A stretch of 64,000 bases of DNA from Aureobasidium sp. EXF-3400 (GCA_024195585.1 SWBL01000052.1:124001-188000), one strand, 5' to 3'; shown: positions 35,025-46,098, counted from the first letter of the stretch. The notes: a model not told the origin generated them from the sequence alone. Translations and numbers: made by a program.

Positions 35025-35754
35025 ATGCAGTCGGTGAAGAGCTTCCTCTGGGGACCCACCCCCGAGGAGCAGGTTAGCCGGCATCTACCACTGTACTGTT
35101 GCACCTGTCTAATGGCTACAGAGAAGAAAATGTAACGCTCTGGTGCGCCAACAATCACGCCAACTCGATCGCGAGATTATGAAGTTGAAGCAACTCGAAG
35201 GCAAAACAAAGACCTTCATCACCCAAGCCGCCAAACGCGCCCAGCGCAACCCGTCGCAAGCGACCCAGGCCGCCCAGGAGACTCGCACCTTTGCGCGTGA
35301 GCTTATCAGGGCTCGCAAACAGACTGCGAGATTGACCACCAGTCAAGCACAATTAAATAGCGTGGGCTTTCAGATCAACGAGGCCTTCCAGGTACGGAAG
35401 ATCGAGGGAAGCATCAAAGCAAGTGTTGGCATCATGAAGGACGTCAACAACTTGGTTCGCATGCCCGAGTTGACAGGATCCATGCGAGAATTGAGCCAAG
35501 AGTTGATGAAGGCGGGCGTTATCGAAGAGATGGTGGGAGACAGCCTGCCTGACAACGAACTCTTGGAAGATGAGGATGAAGAGGCGGAGAGCGAGGTTGA
35601 CAAGGTTCTCAGCGAGGTGCTCAAGGACAAGCTACCCGCAACCGAACAACCCCTGGATCTCCCACCCGTCCAAGCAGCAGAGCCCGAGGAGGAGGAAGAC
35701 CAAGAGGAGCTGCTTGCCCAGATGAGAGGGCGTCTCGAGGCTCTGAAGAGTTAG
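35025..35754 (+). CDS. VPS24: ESCRT-III subunit Vps24 (CHMP3)
   Basis: Vps24 co-assembles with Snf7 and Vps2 into membrane-scission filaments at endosomes. Two exons (35025-35072 and 35122-35754) around a 49-nt intron give 226 aa, the usual size. The N-terminus MQSVKSFLWGPTPEEQ precedes a basic helical core with the CNALVRQQSRQLDREI helix and KTKTFITQAAKRAQ. The second half is acidic. The end ELLAQMRGRLEALKS resembles a MIM1 motif for the Vps4 MIT domain. The 48-nt first exon sets the true start; the downstream frame alone would lack the membrane-binding N-terminus. Confidence 0.94.
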
Positions 35755-36529
35755 ACGTGAACGAAGACGATACGGCGTTAGGCGCGGATGGATCAAATGG
35801 ACTGGCTCTCGCATTCTCTTTCGACTGCGCATATTTACCGAACGAACGTGGTACTTGTCACTATACTATAATACCTAAGCTGATACCTGGTTTCATCATC
35901 ATTTCTCCTGGCTGAATACAAACGTAAACACAAAGTGAAAATTCAGAGTGCTTTCTCTCAAGATTCTGAGCCCATAGAGACACGAGTTGACGGGATAATA
36001 CAATACCTAAATATTGAATGAGTGACAATAACTACTCACTTGAGTATAGAGCGCGTGAAACGTTAGTGATTGGATGATGTTATAGGCCGGATTCAGTCAT
36101 TGATGCACAGACCGTTCCGACGCTAGCAGGCAGCTGCGCGCTCCTGCCTCTTCGGCTCCAACACTCACTCTCTCCTTTCCCCTTCCCTTCTCACTTTCAT
36201 CAAAGCCACCCTTCCAAAAGACACTTCCATTCGTCTTTTCTCTTCCATCTTCGTCGCAACTCGTCTCTAACTTTGCGTCACTTTCTACCATCTTGCGCTC
36301 TTCCACAGCTCACGCGCCGACTTTGCGACAAGCTACACGCTACTCTCAGCCCTCTCGACTCCACGTCTTGCACATCAACGCCATCGAGAGACATTGCATT
36401 CGCGCTTTGCCAACCTCAAATCTTACAGTCGCCTTTCTTCGACTTTCATCCGCGCTCCCTGTCATAACACGGTAGCCAGCTTTTTGCGCGAATAACTCAC
36501 ACATCTCTCCGCAAACAAACAAACACACA
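35755..36529. other. Intergenic with pyrimidine-rich YRA1 leader
   Basis: The left part (35755-36100) is AT-rich and should be the VPS24 3' end. The right part (36110-36470) is strongly C/T-rich on the plus strand and is listed separately. No gene was seen. Confidence 0.6.
36140..36470 (+). promoter_or_regulatory. CT-rich tract upstream of the YRA1-type gene
   Basis: The plus strand is strongly pyrimidine-biased, with CTCTCTCC, TTTCCCC and repeated TCTTC/CTCTC runs. Such tracts mark the core promoter or leader of highly expressed fungal genes. The bias is visible; the promoter role is inferred. Confidence 0.4.
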
Positions 36530-38281
36530 ATGTCTTCCAAGCTTGACCAGTCCCTCGAGGAGATTGCCGGCTCTCGCCGCAACGACACTCGCCGTCCTCG
36601 CCGTGGAGACAAGCCCAGAGTTTCCGCTGGAGGTGTCACCAAGAACCAGGCCGCTCCCAAGACCGCTGGCCGTCAACCCAGGCCCGCCGCCGCCGCCGCT
36701 GCTGCTATTGTCGGCGCCGCTCTTCCCGCTACTGGAGAAAGCAAGATTATTGTCAGCAACCTGGTATGTCGCCCGCCGCCTTCAACGACCTTCACCCGCT
36801 AATACGTTCAGCCTTCCGATGTCACGGAGCAGCAGATTAAGGTACGTTGACCGAACATGGCCGAACGGATATGGCCCATCTTGCGCGACTCTTTCTTTCG
36901 CTCGTACCTATATTGCGACTTCCCTTCCTTTCCTTGGAGATGGCGAGAGCACCTACTTGAATACTCTTCCAGAGTACTGCCAGACCCGATGCACTCCTTC
37001 CTAGCATCCCGCTCGTCCTAAAAGGGCTCGACGCAATGCGAAGATGGAACTGGAGCAGCACGCGCGCTTTGCAAGAAACCTATACTCGGCAATGTACTGC
37101 TTGGCAAGCAGATTCATCCAGATAGGTGCAAGCGTTGAAGGTCACAAGGCTTGGACTTACGTCCAGAACGTCATAATTCGTTCGTGGTTGATCCCGGCAC
37201 CTTTGGTCCGAGCAAACTTTTCCTGAGCATCAATGAGCACAGCAGCAGATACAGCGCGAACTTTGATTCATCCGCTACGAGAAACGCATCTCCTGGTATA
37301 TGCTCCAGACCTGGAACGATCTGTGAGCCTTCCTGGGGCGCAACAAAGGCGCCCGTGCGAGTTGGCCAACATAGACCATGCGGGTTCATGGCTCTCTACA
37401 CTAGCTTGACAAGAGGCATTTGTTCAAGACTCGACTTCTCGGATTTTTTTGGGGCGTTCATCGACGGTTGCTGTGGGATTATGAGTGGTTGATGGTTGTC
37501 GATGCTGGATACTAATCTCTGCTGCTCGCTCATTGGTGCTCAAGTACCGAACTTGATATATCTGCCTGGTCCTGTTCTCTCGCATCTGCTGGGACTTGGG
37601 TTCTCATCGCGATTCGCAGCTACCTCCAGATGTGGACTAACACTTCGCCTCCAGGAATACTTCTCAAAGAGTGTTGGACCCGTCAAGAAGGTCCTCCTCA
37701 ACTACAACAAGAACGGTCGTAGTGTCGGCGTCGCCACCATCATCTTCTCCCAGGCACAGAGCGCAGCTGCAGCTGCCAAGCAGCTCGACTCCGTCAAGGT
37801 TGATGGCAAGCCCATGAGAGTGAGTTCAAGCTGGACCATGGTCCATAAGCTCGACGTATACTAACACAACCGTTCAGATTGAGGTCATCCTCGGTGCCAA
37901 GTACGCACCCGCTCCTGCTGCACCCAAGTCCCTTGGTGATCGCATCCAGTAAGTTGGGAGCATTTTTGTGAGCCGATCATTTTTCTAATCATCATTAGGG
38001 CACCCAAGACAAAGAAGGAGAACAACAAGCCCAAGACAGCCGCTGCTGCACCCAAGCCTGTCAACGCTGCCGCCGGTGGTGCTACCAAGGCTGCTGGTCG
38101 TGGTGGTCGCAAGGCCCGCGCTGGCCGTCCTAAGCCCAAGACCGTCGAGGAGCTCGATGCTGAGATGAGCGAGTACTTCGACCCCAACGCCGTCGCACCT
38201 GCAGTCAACACCAACGGCGCCTCCGCACCCGCTGCTGCCCCTGCCACCGGTGACGCCACCATGGAGGACGAGATCATGTAA
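36530..38281 (+). CDS. YRA1: mRNA export adaptor, Yra1/ALYREF family
   Basis: Yra1/ALY binds mRNA, joins the TREX complex and recruits the export receptor Mex67. Five exons (36530-36763, 36812-36841, 37655-37819, 37878-37948, 37999-38281) give 260 aa. The N-terminus has the RRPRRGDKPR basic patch and a poly-Ala stretch. The RRM spans about residues 72-145 (KIIVSNLPSDVTEQQIKEYF; GRSVGVATIIFSQ). The Ala/Lys/Arg-rich tail includes AAGRGGRKARAGRPK and an acidic end, DATMEDEIM, like the conserved C-box. The second exon is only 30 nt and is followed by an 813-nt intron, by far the longest in the window. UPF3 converges on it from the right. Confidence 0.93.
36842..37654 (+). other. YRA1: 813-nt intron of the YRA1-type gene
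   Basis: The intron starts GTACGT and ends GCCTCCAG, with an ACTAAC branch sequence at 37636-37641. It is over ten times the typical 50-60 nt here and splits the RRM after its first helix. Open frames inside it (up to 153 codons, running in from the exon) end at stops, so retention would truncate the protein. Budding-yeast YRA1 is known to autoregulate through an unusually large, poorly spliced intron. Functional equivalence here is inference. Confidence 0.8.
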
Positions 38282-39084
38282 AGGGAGGTTCCACTTTCAC
38301 ACCACTCTTTCTTCTTACTCGATGCTTTTCTCCTCTTTTTCGAAACGCAAACCTATGAAAACAAATTGTATCATGGAGGGTGGGGCATGCTCGCATGATA
38401 GCACAGGGAGAATGGCCTTCTAGGGCTGCTCAAGGGTGTATTGCATGGCGCCCAGGACATTCGGTTGGCTGATTGGAATGGTTTTTGGGTGATGCATGCT
38501 TTTTTCACAAGCCGAAAATACAAAAACAGCTTCAAAACTCAAGAATTGTTCAAACGTGACGTGACAGGAAGTAGAAAGAGAATGTCCAGATAGGCGTCTT
38601 CAATTGCACAGGCTAGAGACGAAAGGCAAGGTTCAAGGATTTTCCATTTTGATCTCTCGATGGGAGATGTTGCTACGTAGGTAGGTCTCTGATGTGCCAT
38701 TGTCGAGAGGAGCCAAGGCCGGTGTCAAGCTGACGTTTGCCCATGAGAGTTAGTCCTCCTTGATGCAAGAGCGAGAAATCTCACAGCCAGAATTGGGTGG
38801 TTCCTCTCTTCTGTTTCAACTCTCAAAGAGTGCTCCACAGACCAGACCTGTTGTCCATAACGTGCCAATCATGCCGGAAGCACACTTGTCCAAAACTCCT
38901 GTTTGTGACAAAGAGTTATTGAGACTTCGCGCGTAAACATCATGCTGGCTGGGGCCACCCTGGCTCAGATCATCCCCGAGTTGAGATGCCATCGCAAACA
39001 TGCTTGCTAGCAAGGCTGGATATTGTTCTGCTTGGTTTTTCGAAAAGCGCACGCAGTGAACGTTACGCATATCATCCGCAGCGC
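38282..39084. other. Convergent 3' region of YRA1 and UPF3
   Basis: This is about 800 bp between two converging stop codons, long for the region. A 90-codon minus-strand frame (38816-39088) runs up to the UPF3 stop and has no domain. No RNA gene was recognised. Confidence 0.5.
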
Positions 39085-40725
39085 TCATGTAGCATCCGCC
39101 TTGTTGCCGTTAGTAGCGACTGTTGGACCATTACCATTAGGAGCAGCGGTAGTGTTGCCAGCAGCAGCAGCGCCGCCTCTGGCACGTCCTCCTCTGCCTC
39201 TGTTGGAAGCATTACCGTTGGCACCTCTGGTGTTGTTGTTGGCTTGGGCGTTGCGGCCGCCCTGGGCTTGCTTGTCTCTGTACTCAAGCACTTCTACAGC
39301 GCCCTGAGCGACGGGCACGCTCTTCTTCGACATGGCAGCCTTCAATCCTTCGTTGTCCTTGAATTCAGCCAGAGCAGTTCCTTTTCGCTTGTCGATCTCG
39401 ACCTTGACGACCGGCCCGAACGTGGAGAGAGCGGTGAGAAGAAGTGCCTCAGTCACACCCTGAGAAGCATTTGCGTGCTTCAGGTAAGCTTTTGTGGTAC
39501 TGCTACCCGCATTTGCCGCGGCCTTGGACTGCTTGCTGGTAGGAGCAGGAGCCGAGGGAGGTGCCTGAGCAGGATTGTTGTTTCCTTTGGCGGCTTTGGG
39601 TGCCTTGGGCGCAGGCGGCTGAGCAGGCTTCTTCAAGATACCGGTAGGAGCAGGGGCTGCAGGCTTTGAGTTCTCCTGGGCAGTGGCCGGAGCAGCTGCC
39701 TTATCCTTATTGCGACCGGATCTTGATTTTGTCGGCTTGGCTGGGGCAGCAGCAGCAGCATTAGTAGCAGGCTCTACGGCTGGAGCAGGAGATGTCGTCT
39801 TGGAAGTGTTTGCTGCCGGTGCGTCTTTTCCTCCACGCTTGGCAGGAGGGTTCAGACCAAGATCTCTCTGCAGCATAGACTTAATGTTGTTGCTGTTGGG
39901 AGCGGCACGCTCGCGCTTGCGACCAGAAGCAGAGGTAGCGGCTGGCGGGGTAGGAGCGGCAGGCTGGGCAGGTTGGTTCTTCTTGTCCTTTGCGAGAAGC
40001 TTGACGGGCTGTTTGGCATCGGACTTGTGATCGCGGCCTCTAGCCGAAGACTTGTCTGACTGCTTCTCTTCCTTGTGTTTTTGATTGGCCCTGGCCTTGT
40101 TCTGCTTCTTCTCGCGCAAGTCGTCCAGCAGAGGGGTAGACGAGATCTTGTCCTTGGGTTTCTCCTGAGCAAGAGCCTGGTCGAGGGAAAGAGGCTTGGT
40201 AACAGGCTGGGTCTCGCGCTCCAGGAAGGCAATGAACTCGGGGTCCTGGTCGATTGTGCCTTGGCGACCGTCCTGGCGTTGCTTGAGACTGGGAATGCGC
40301 TGGTTGGGAGCAAAGGCTAGAGAGGGCAAAAGCTGCTTAAGTTGGGGGTCCTTATGAGAGCCTTTGGCGTCGTGGAAGCTGAGCTGCAAGAAGTGGGCCT
40401 CGAAGGGCTTGACATGTTGGTCGTTGGTCAAGTGAAGGTATGCGCGCGACTGCAGAGACAACTTTCCGGGAGCCTTTGTCTTGCCGCAACGATAGTCTAG
40501 CCAGTCGATCTTGTTGCTAGGGACTTTCCAGTCTTCGCCGAGGGTCGAGAGGAATTCATCCTTGGTGAGGGCGGGAGGCAGGCGACGAACAAGGAGTTTC
40601 AAACGGGCAGTGTTCTTGGGCTGGTGGTTCTGCTTGGCCGAATGCTGTTGTTGAGGCTGGCCAGACGAGTCAGCATGATGATTGGCGCCCTTTTTGGCCA
40701 ATAGGACCATGGGCTTAGGCGGCAT
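39085..40725 (-). CDS. UPF3: Nonsense-mediated decay factor Upf3 (Smg4/UPF3 family)
   Basis: Upf3 links the exon-junction or terminating ribosome complex to Upf2/Upf1 in nonsense-mediated mRNA decay and shuttles between nucleus and cytoplasm. It is a single exon of 546 aa. The Smg4/UPF3 domain (about residues 40-190) contains LKLLVRRLPPALTKDEF, SRAYLHLTND and FEAHFLQLSFHD. A long Lys/Ala/Pro-rich linker follows. A second RRM-like segment lies near residues 410-490 (TFGPVVKVEIDKRKGTALAEF). The C-terminus is Arg/Gly/Asn-rich (RGRGGRARGG). It is divergent from the PPG1-type gene across 287 bp. Confidence 0.93.
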   Translation of the reverse strand: MPPKPMVLLAKKGANHHADSSGQPQQQHSAKQNHQPKNTARLKLLVRRLPPALTKDEFLSTLGEDWKVPSNKIDWLDYRCGKTKAPGKLSLQSRAYLHLTNDQHVKPFEAHFLQLSFHDAKGSHKDPQLKQLLPSLAFAPNQRIPSLKQRQDGRQGTIDQDPEFIAFLERETQPVTKPLSLDQALAQEKPKDKISSTPLLDDLREKKQNKARANQKHKEEKQSDKSSARGRDHKSDAKQPVKLLAKDKKNQPAQPAAPTPPAATSASGRKRERAAPNSNNIKSMLQRDLGLNPPAKRGGKDAPAANTSKTTSPAPAVEPATNAAAAAPAKPTKSRSGRNKDKAAAPATAQENSKPAAPAPTGILKKPAQPPAPKAPKAAKGNNNPAQAPPSAPAPTSKQSKAAANAGSSTTKAYLKHANASQGVTEALLLTALSTFGPVVKVEIDKRKGTALAEFKDNEGLKAAMSKKSVPVAQGAVEVLEYRDKQAQGGRNAQANNNTRGANGNASNRGRGGRARGGAAAAGNTTAAPNGNGPTVATNGNKADAT

Positions 40726-41012
40726 TAGGAGCAGGGTCGGTAGAGGTGGCCGTGGTCATGAGGAACAGCAGCAGTCTGGCGTAGGATAACAAGGGCAAGA
40801 GCAACTAGCACTATCATCATGTGCTTAGCACGCACCTGCCTTTGTGGAGACGCTCGCAATGCCGCAACGCGCACGGACCAGCCGCCCTCGCGCTCCCGCT
40901 CGCTGACACGCCGCCGCCGGCCGTTCATGAAACCAGCGATTGCATTTTTTGTCCCTTCGACCCCCTAAACAAGCTACGAACCTCCCTCATCGCCGTGGAA
41001 CTATAACAGAAC

Positions 41013-42463
41013 ATGGCCAGAGAAAGCCAAGTTCCTCAACCGGGCCCTGCCCGCTTGTCGCCCGGCGCCGGACCCGATGAATGGCTGGAGCAGGCCAAGC
41101 AGTGCAAGTACCTGCCCGAGGCCGACATGAAGCGATTGTGCGAGATCGTAAAGGAATGTCTGATGGAGGAGTCCAACATCCAACCAGTCAACACTCCAGT
41201 CACCGTCTGTGGTGACATCCACGGCCAATTCTACGACCTGCTCGAGCTGTTCGCCGTCGCTGGTGGCATGCCCTGTGACAACAACCCGAACGAACCTCAA
41301 TCAGAAGCTCCGAAGCCTGAAGTTGCCAAATCTCCCATGCCCAAAGGCTTCTCCGCCGCCGATATCGAACCTCCTTCCCAAATCAATGACCCACGCGTCA
41401 AGCGCAAGATGAAGCGTCGCTTCCAACGCGATAGTGCATACACCTCATCCGCCTCAAACGCCTCGGACGATGCTGGCGAAGAATTCGAAGCTGATGATGG
41501 CCAAGAAGGAAGCGAACTCAGAGGTCGCGTGAGGAGTCGCAGCAGTGGATCCGACCTTCGAGGCCCCCCTGGAGGTGGCGACATCGACGAGTCAGACCAG
41601 GAAGACGATGAAGATGACAGTGATAGCGGTGTTGGCGGCAGCCCAGAAGCCTCGAGGAAAAAGCAGCCTGGTTCCAGCAGCAACAACAACGGAAAGCAGA
41701 ACTTCATTTTCCTCGGCGACTTCGTTGACCGTGGCTATTTCTCCCTCGAGACCTTCACACTACTTATGTGTTTGAAAGCAAAGTTCCCGGATCGCATCAC
41801 CCTCGTGCGCGGAAACCACGAATCTAGACAGATTACCCAAGTTTACGGTTTCTACGAAGAATGCCAGACCAAGTACGGAAACGCCTCGGTCTGGAAGTCT
41901 TGCTGTCAGGTCTTCGATTTCCTTGCTCTTGCCGCAATTGTCGATGGCAAAGTGCTGTGTGTACACGGCGGTTTGAGTCCCGAGATTCGTACCCTGGACC
42001 AAATTCGTGTCGTTGCCAGAGCTCAGGAGATCCCTCATGAAGGCGCCTTCTGCGATCTAGTGTGGAGTGATCCTGAGGAGGTCGACACATGGGCTGTCAG
42101 TCCCAGAGGTGCCGGTTGGCTGTTTGGTGATAAGGTCGCTACAGAGGTATGTCGATCGCTTGCTCCTTTGCCCTGAAACTATGTTTTGACTAACAATCAC
42201 TCTAGTTCAACCATGTCAACGGACTACAACTCATCGCCCGCGCTCATCAACTGGTCAATGAAGGCTACAAATACCACTTCAAGAACCAGGATGTAGTGAC
42301 GGTTTGGTCAGCACCAAATTACTGCTACCGCTGCGGTAATGTTGCCAGTATCATGACGCTCGGCGAAGATCTAGAACCAGACTTTACCATTTTCTCCGCT
42401 GTGCCGGATCACAGACGAGCCGTACCTGCAGGCAGAGGAAGGACAGGAGAATACTTTTTGTGA
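41013..42463 (+). CDS. PPG1: PP2A-like Ser/Thr phosphatase, PPG1 type, with acidic insert
   Basis: This is a metal-dependent Ser/Thr phosphatase of the PP2A group, closest to Ppg1. Yeast Ppg1 acts on glycogen metabolism and with the Far complex. Two exons (41013-42146 and 42206-42463) give 463 aa; typical PPG1/PP2A catalytic subunits are about 310-370 aa. Metal-site motifs are GDIHGQ (67-72), GDFVDRG (235-241), RGNHE (266-270) and [16 protein letters not shown] and the C-terminal YFL follow. Between the first two motifs lie 162 residues instead of about 20; roughly residues 86-229 are an acidic, Ser-rich insert. Its frame is open with no stop, so it is probably translated. Confidence 0.93.
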
Positions 42464-43169
42464 TCATCCGGTCGTCTTCGTCCTGTGGCACATTTTGCTA
42501 GACTTCTTTTATGCTTTTGATCTGTTTGGGCGCATTGCGAAACGAAAGCGGAGTTTTGGGATAGGCAGCAAACATGGATATCAGCAAGGCTGTTTGTGTC
42601 CATGAGAGGCGTTATGAGTTCGGTGGATTACACTATGCAACGTTAATGATCAATTACAATGATGCCAGCATCTTGGGGAGGAGGCGGATTGATAGCAGCT
42701 CTTTGCATCCAGAGAAGGGGCCTCTCTTCTCCCCTTTGTACGATATACTTCTCATCTTCTGTCTCTTTCCTTTTTTGTACGAGCATATTGAGCGGAATGT
42801 GAATGTTGCCTACTAAGGAATAGATGCGATACGAAAGAATAGATGATGTGAGTTCAAGCATAGGATATATATCTACGTGCTATACTGAATATACACATCT
42901 AGATAGATGACAACTAGCCCTCGAACTTGTGGGTCATATTCGAGGCGTTGAATGTCCTTTCGAATCTCCATAGCTCCTTCCTTTACATGTAATTCTGGCA
43001 TCGATGTTCAACAAGGAAGAAGTCAAGTCGCACTTTCCCGATCAACACCCCACCAAAAAGACTTGGCAAGCATGTGGCAGGTGTGACGCCGACCTCATCG
43101 TCTCGGATCGCGAATCCTCGAATTGAACATTGAACTCCTTGCCATATCAATCCACAACATACCGCAACC
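42464..43169. other. Intergenic, about 0.7 kb
   Basis: This lies between the phosphatase and ARD1 genes, both plus strand. It is AT-rich near 42800-42920 (TATATATC stretches) and holds a 3' end and the ARD1 promoter. Frames are under 95 codons with no domain. Confidence 0.55.
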
Positions 43170-44007
43170 ATGGATATCCGCGTACTCCGATCGAGCGACA
43201 TTCCTCATGTCCAGCAAACCAACATCACCAACCTGCCGGAAAACTACTTTTGCAAATACTACATGTACCATGCCATGAGCTGGCCGCAACTCAGCTATGT
43301 CGCCGTCGATGTGTGTCGCCTTTCCGATTGAACTCTCGTCCTCCGTCATAAATAATACAAGTTTGCTCATACTTTGCCTCTTTCTCTCTATCCAGGTTTC
43401 CCGCCCGCAAAAGACTCCCTACGACCCACCAAAGATTGTCGGCTATGTTCTCGCAAAGATGGAGGAGGAGCCCAGTGATGGCATTCCGCACGGTCACATC
43501 ACCTCGCTCAGTGTCATGCGCACACATAGAAGACTAGGTCTTGCAGAGAAGCTGATGAGACAAAGTCGTACGTCTCTCTTCTATACATATTGTCTTGCTT
43601 GCAGCACTCCACTAACCCACAACTCCTACACAACAGAACGAGCAATGGCAGAAACCTACGGTGCCAAGTACGTCTCATTACACGTCCGTGTATCCAACAA
43701 GGCCGCACTCGCCCTCTACCGCGATACCCTGGGCTTCAAGGTCGACGGCACAGAAGCCAAATACTACGCTGATGGCGAAGACGCTTTTGGCATGAAGATG
43801 GTGCTCGATCACCTGAAGCCCAAACCCGGCGACTGGGACGATGAGGATTTCAAAGAGGAGGAAGAGACCACTGATGGTGCTGATGAGGGCGATGCTGTGG
43901 GTTCATTGGGGAAGAACAAGGAAGAGGAGGAGCTGTTGAAGAAGGTCAAGGTTGGCCGTGGACTCGGTGTTGGCGAGCTGGTCGAGAAGAATGACTCTGC
44001 GGCTTAG
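43170..44007 (+). CDS. ARD1: N-terminal acetyltransferase A catalytic subunit (Ard1/Naa10)
   Basis: This GNAT enzyme transfers acetyl from acetyl-CoA to N-termini exposed after methionine removal, on ribosomes with Naa15. Three exons (43170-43310, 43396-43567, 43637-44007) give 227 aa. It opens [19 protein letters not shown] with [13 protein letters not shown], typical of Naa10. The acetyl-CoA loop is [30 protein letters not shown] and [13 protein letters not shown] complete the GNAT fold. The tail is acidic ([13 protein letters not shown]), longer than in budding yeast's core. Introns are 85 and 69 nt. Confidence 0.95.
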
Positions 44008-44384
44008 ATGGGCAGTACTGCATGATATGACAAAAAGCATAGTATTGGAAAGGATAATAAAAGTTTCTTCCTCATAGGCTCTCAAATTGTCCGTCCTGAA
44101 TGCTGTTCTACGGTCAATTGAACGTCGGACCTAAAGACTGAATCCCACACGACATCAGGCAGCAGGCAAGGCACCCCTTATCCTGTTATTATATTTTGAA
44201 ACCTCGTTTGTTCGAATATGATCTGCTATTCTGTTTGACCAGCACAGTGAGATCCAGCAGCATCCACGATCGAGAGCAAGGGCCATGGCTACCTTGTTGG
44301 ACATAATCTATACAAAGCGCTTCCTTGCTATGAGACATAGAGTTTGAAGGACAAGCTTTACCATCTGCAAACCAAAGAGTCTCA
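44008..44384. other. Convergent 3' region of ARD1 and the lipoate ligase
   Basis: This is 377 bp between converging stops. It is AT-rich, with AATAATAAAAG-like sequence near 44051-44062 that could serve 3' processing of ARD1. No gene was seen. Confidence 0.6.
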
Positions 44385-45760
44385 TCAGGAAGGTATACTA
44401 AGCATACCCTGCACCCATTTCGCCATCTCCATATTCTCGACCGAATCCGCTCCAGCTTCCGCAAACAAAGCTTCCCAATCTGTGATATTGTGGAGGTTTT
44501 TCTTTTCCAGCAGTTGCAATAGGCGATCGCTTTGTTGGGTGGTGGTTCCCTTGGTTCTGAGTTGGCATCCAGTGACGGCTCCGTAACGTACATCCAAGCG
44601 GAACTGTTTTGTCCACGTCAGTATTTGGTATTGTAGTGGGTGAGAGGGAAGCAACATACCTTTGCATCTGAGTAATCGATTTCTCCTTCCTTTTGCTCTG
44701 GCCTCAGAGGCAAGTCAGAGAAGGTGAATTGCGGTGTTTGCATGTATGTCCAATCCAAGCTCTGTTTCTTTGTCAGCATCACTTTCATGAAGGATTTGAA
44801 CAGAAGATCAAAGAAAGCAACACCTACACTCAACTCGGCATGTCCCTTCTTCACCTCTTCAATATCAAGACACTCATCACCCAACCCCACCGCTTTGCCA
44901 GCTCCCTCATACAACACCCCAAATTCCCTCTGCACATTTTCAATAAACTGCTCGTTATCCAGCAAAATGTTGCCCACGGGAGAACTAACACTATCCACAC
45001 TCCTGCCTTTAATGAACTTCTTCGCCGGACTCCTCAGATAAGAAGGAATCACATGCAGATTGGGACTGTTCAGCAAAGCAGTTCCATGATGCAATGCTCT
45101 AGCCCTGGTAAGTTTATAAGCCGACCCTGAGACTTTCAAAGGGCGGATGGAAGTGCTTTGCCATGGCGTGGAATGGGTATCGTGATCAGGTCCCCAAGCA
45201 CCAGTGTGCTCAGAAGTGCCCTGGTCCAAAACGATATCATGGCGTTCATTGACGCGAGACCGCGATACACCACAAGAACGTAGAGCGCGGGTTACCATCT
45301 CAGCATGTTTGTCGCGAGTGAAGGTGGCGGCGGGGGAAATAACTGTCCAATTGACATTTCCACCATCGTGGAATACTGTACCGCCACCGCTGCGTCTACG
45401 CACTAGATCCACGTCGCCCAAACCAGGAGGTTCGTTTTCAATCCTAGAGGGGGTGCCAGGGTGTGTTTGTGCGGCATTGAGGAGAGGTAGATTTACTTCC
45501 AGCCAAGGGTTTTGGTTGCGTCCGAGGATGATGCTGGGCCGGTTGACATAGAGGAATAAGATTGAAGACTCTGGATGTGATTTTTGGAGTAGATAATGTT
45601 CGATGGAGAGGTTGATATAAGGGTCCGAACTCCGAGATATGTAGGATTGGACCGGCTGAACGAGGTTTATGCCATGATTGGTGGCGGAGCTGTAGCAGCG
45701 GGCACGAATGCCAATGGGTGCAACAGAGATGCGGTGCGTCCAACACCGGCGTAACAGCAT
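44385..45760 (-). CDS. AIM22: Mitochondrial lipoate-protein ligase (LplA/Aim22 type)
   Basis: This ligase family attaches lipoate or octanoate to lysines of mitochondrial dehydrogenase E2 subunits and the glycine-cleavage H protein. Three exons (45760-44828, 44761-44660, 44603-44385) give 417 aa. The N-terminus MLLRRCWTHRISVAPIGIRAR is a typical mitochondrial presequence. The domain has LFLYVNRPSIILGRNQNPW, the signature RRRSGGGTVFHD, NVNWTVI and a KVSGSAYKLTRARALHHGTAL lysine region. The first intron is 66 nt with no in-frame stop, so retention would insert 22 residues; I splice it because removal joins HAELS directly to SLDWTYMQTPQF, the conserved arrangement. Confidence 0.9.
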
Positions 45761-46098
45761 GTACCTTGATGTAAGTTGAGATTAGTAGATTGATATCAAA
45801 GAAAGTTCGAGGTTGGAGTTGTTCTAGACTCCAAAAGTCTTGGCATCAGATTCACTGTTTGATCTGCCATGCGAGAAAGAAGATGAGTTGTACGAGTCTT
45901 TACGATTACTGTATCACTAAGCCCCCTAAAAAGAGACAGCCTGGGGAATTGCTTTTGAAGAAGAGATAGAGAGAAAAGAGATGCTAAAAACAAAAACAGA
46001 AGATGGTATCTCAATCAAGCGCTTCCCGAGGAACCTGGATAATGGCCGGCCCACAGTTCCCTCTGTCAAACACCTTGTTCTGTCGCATAGACGCTCGT
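45761..46098. other. Intergenic, 338 bp
   Basis: This lies between the septin stop and the ligase start, both minus strand. It must contain the ligase promoter and the septin 3' end. No gene was seen. Confidence 0.6.
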
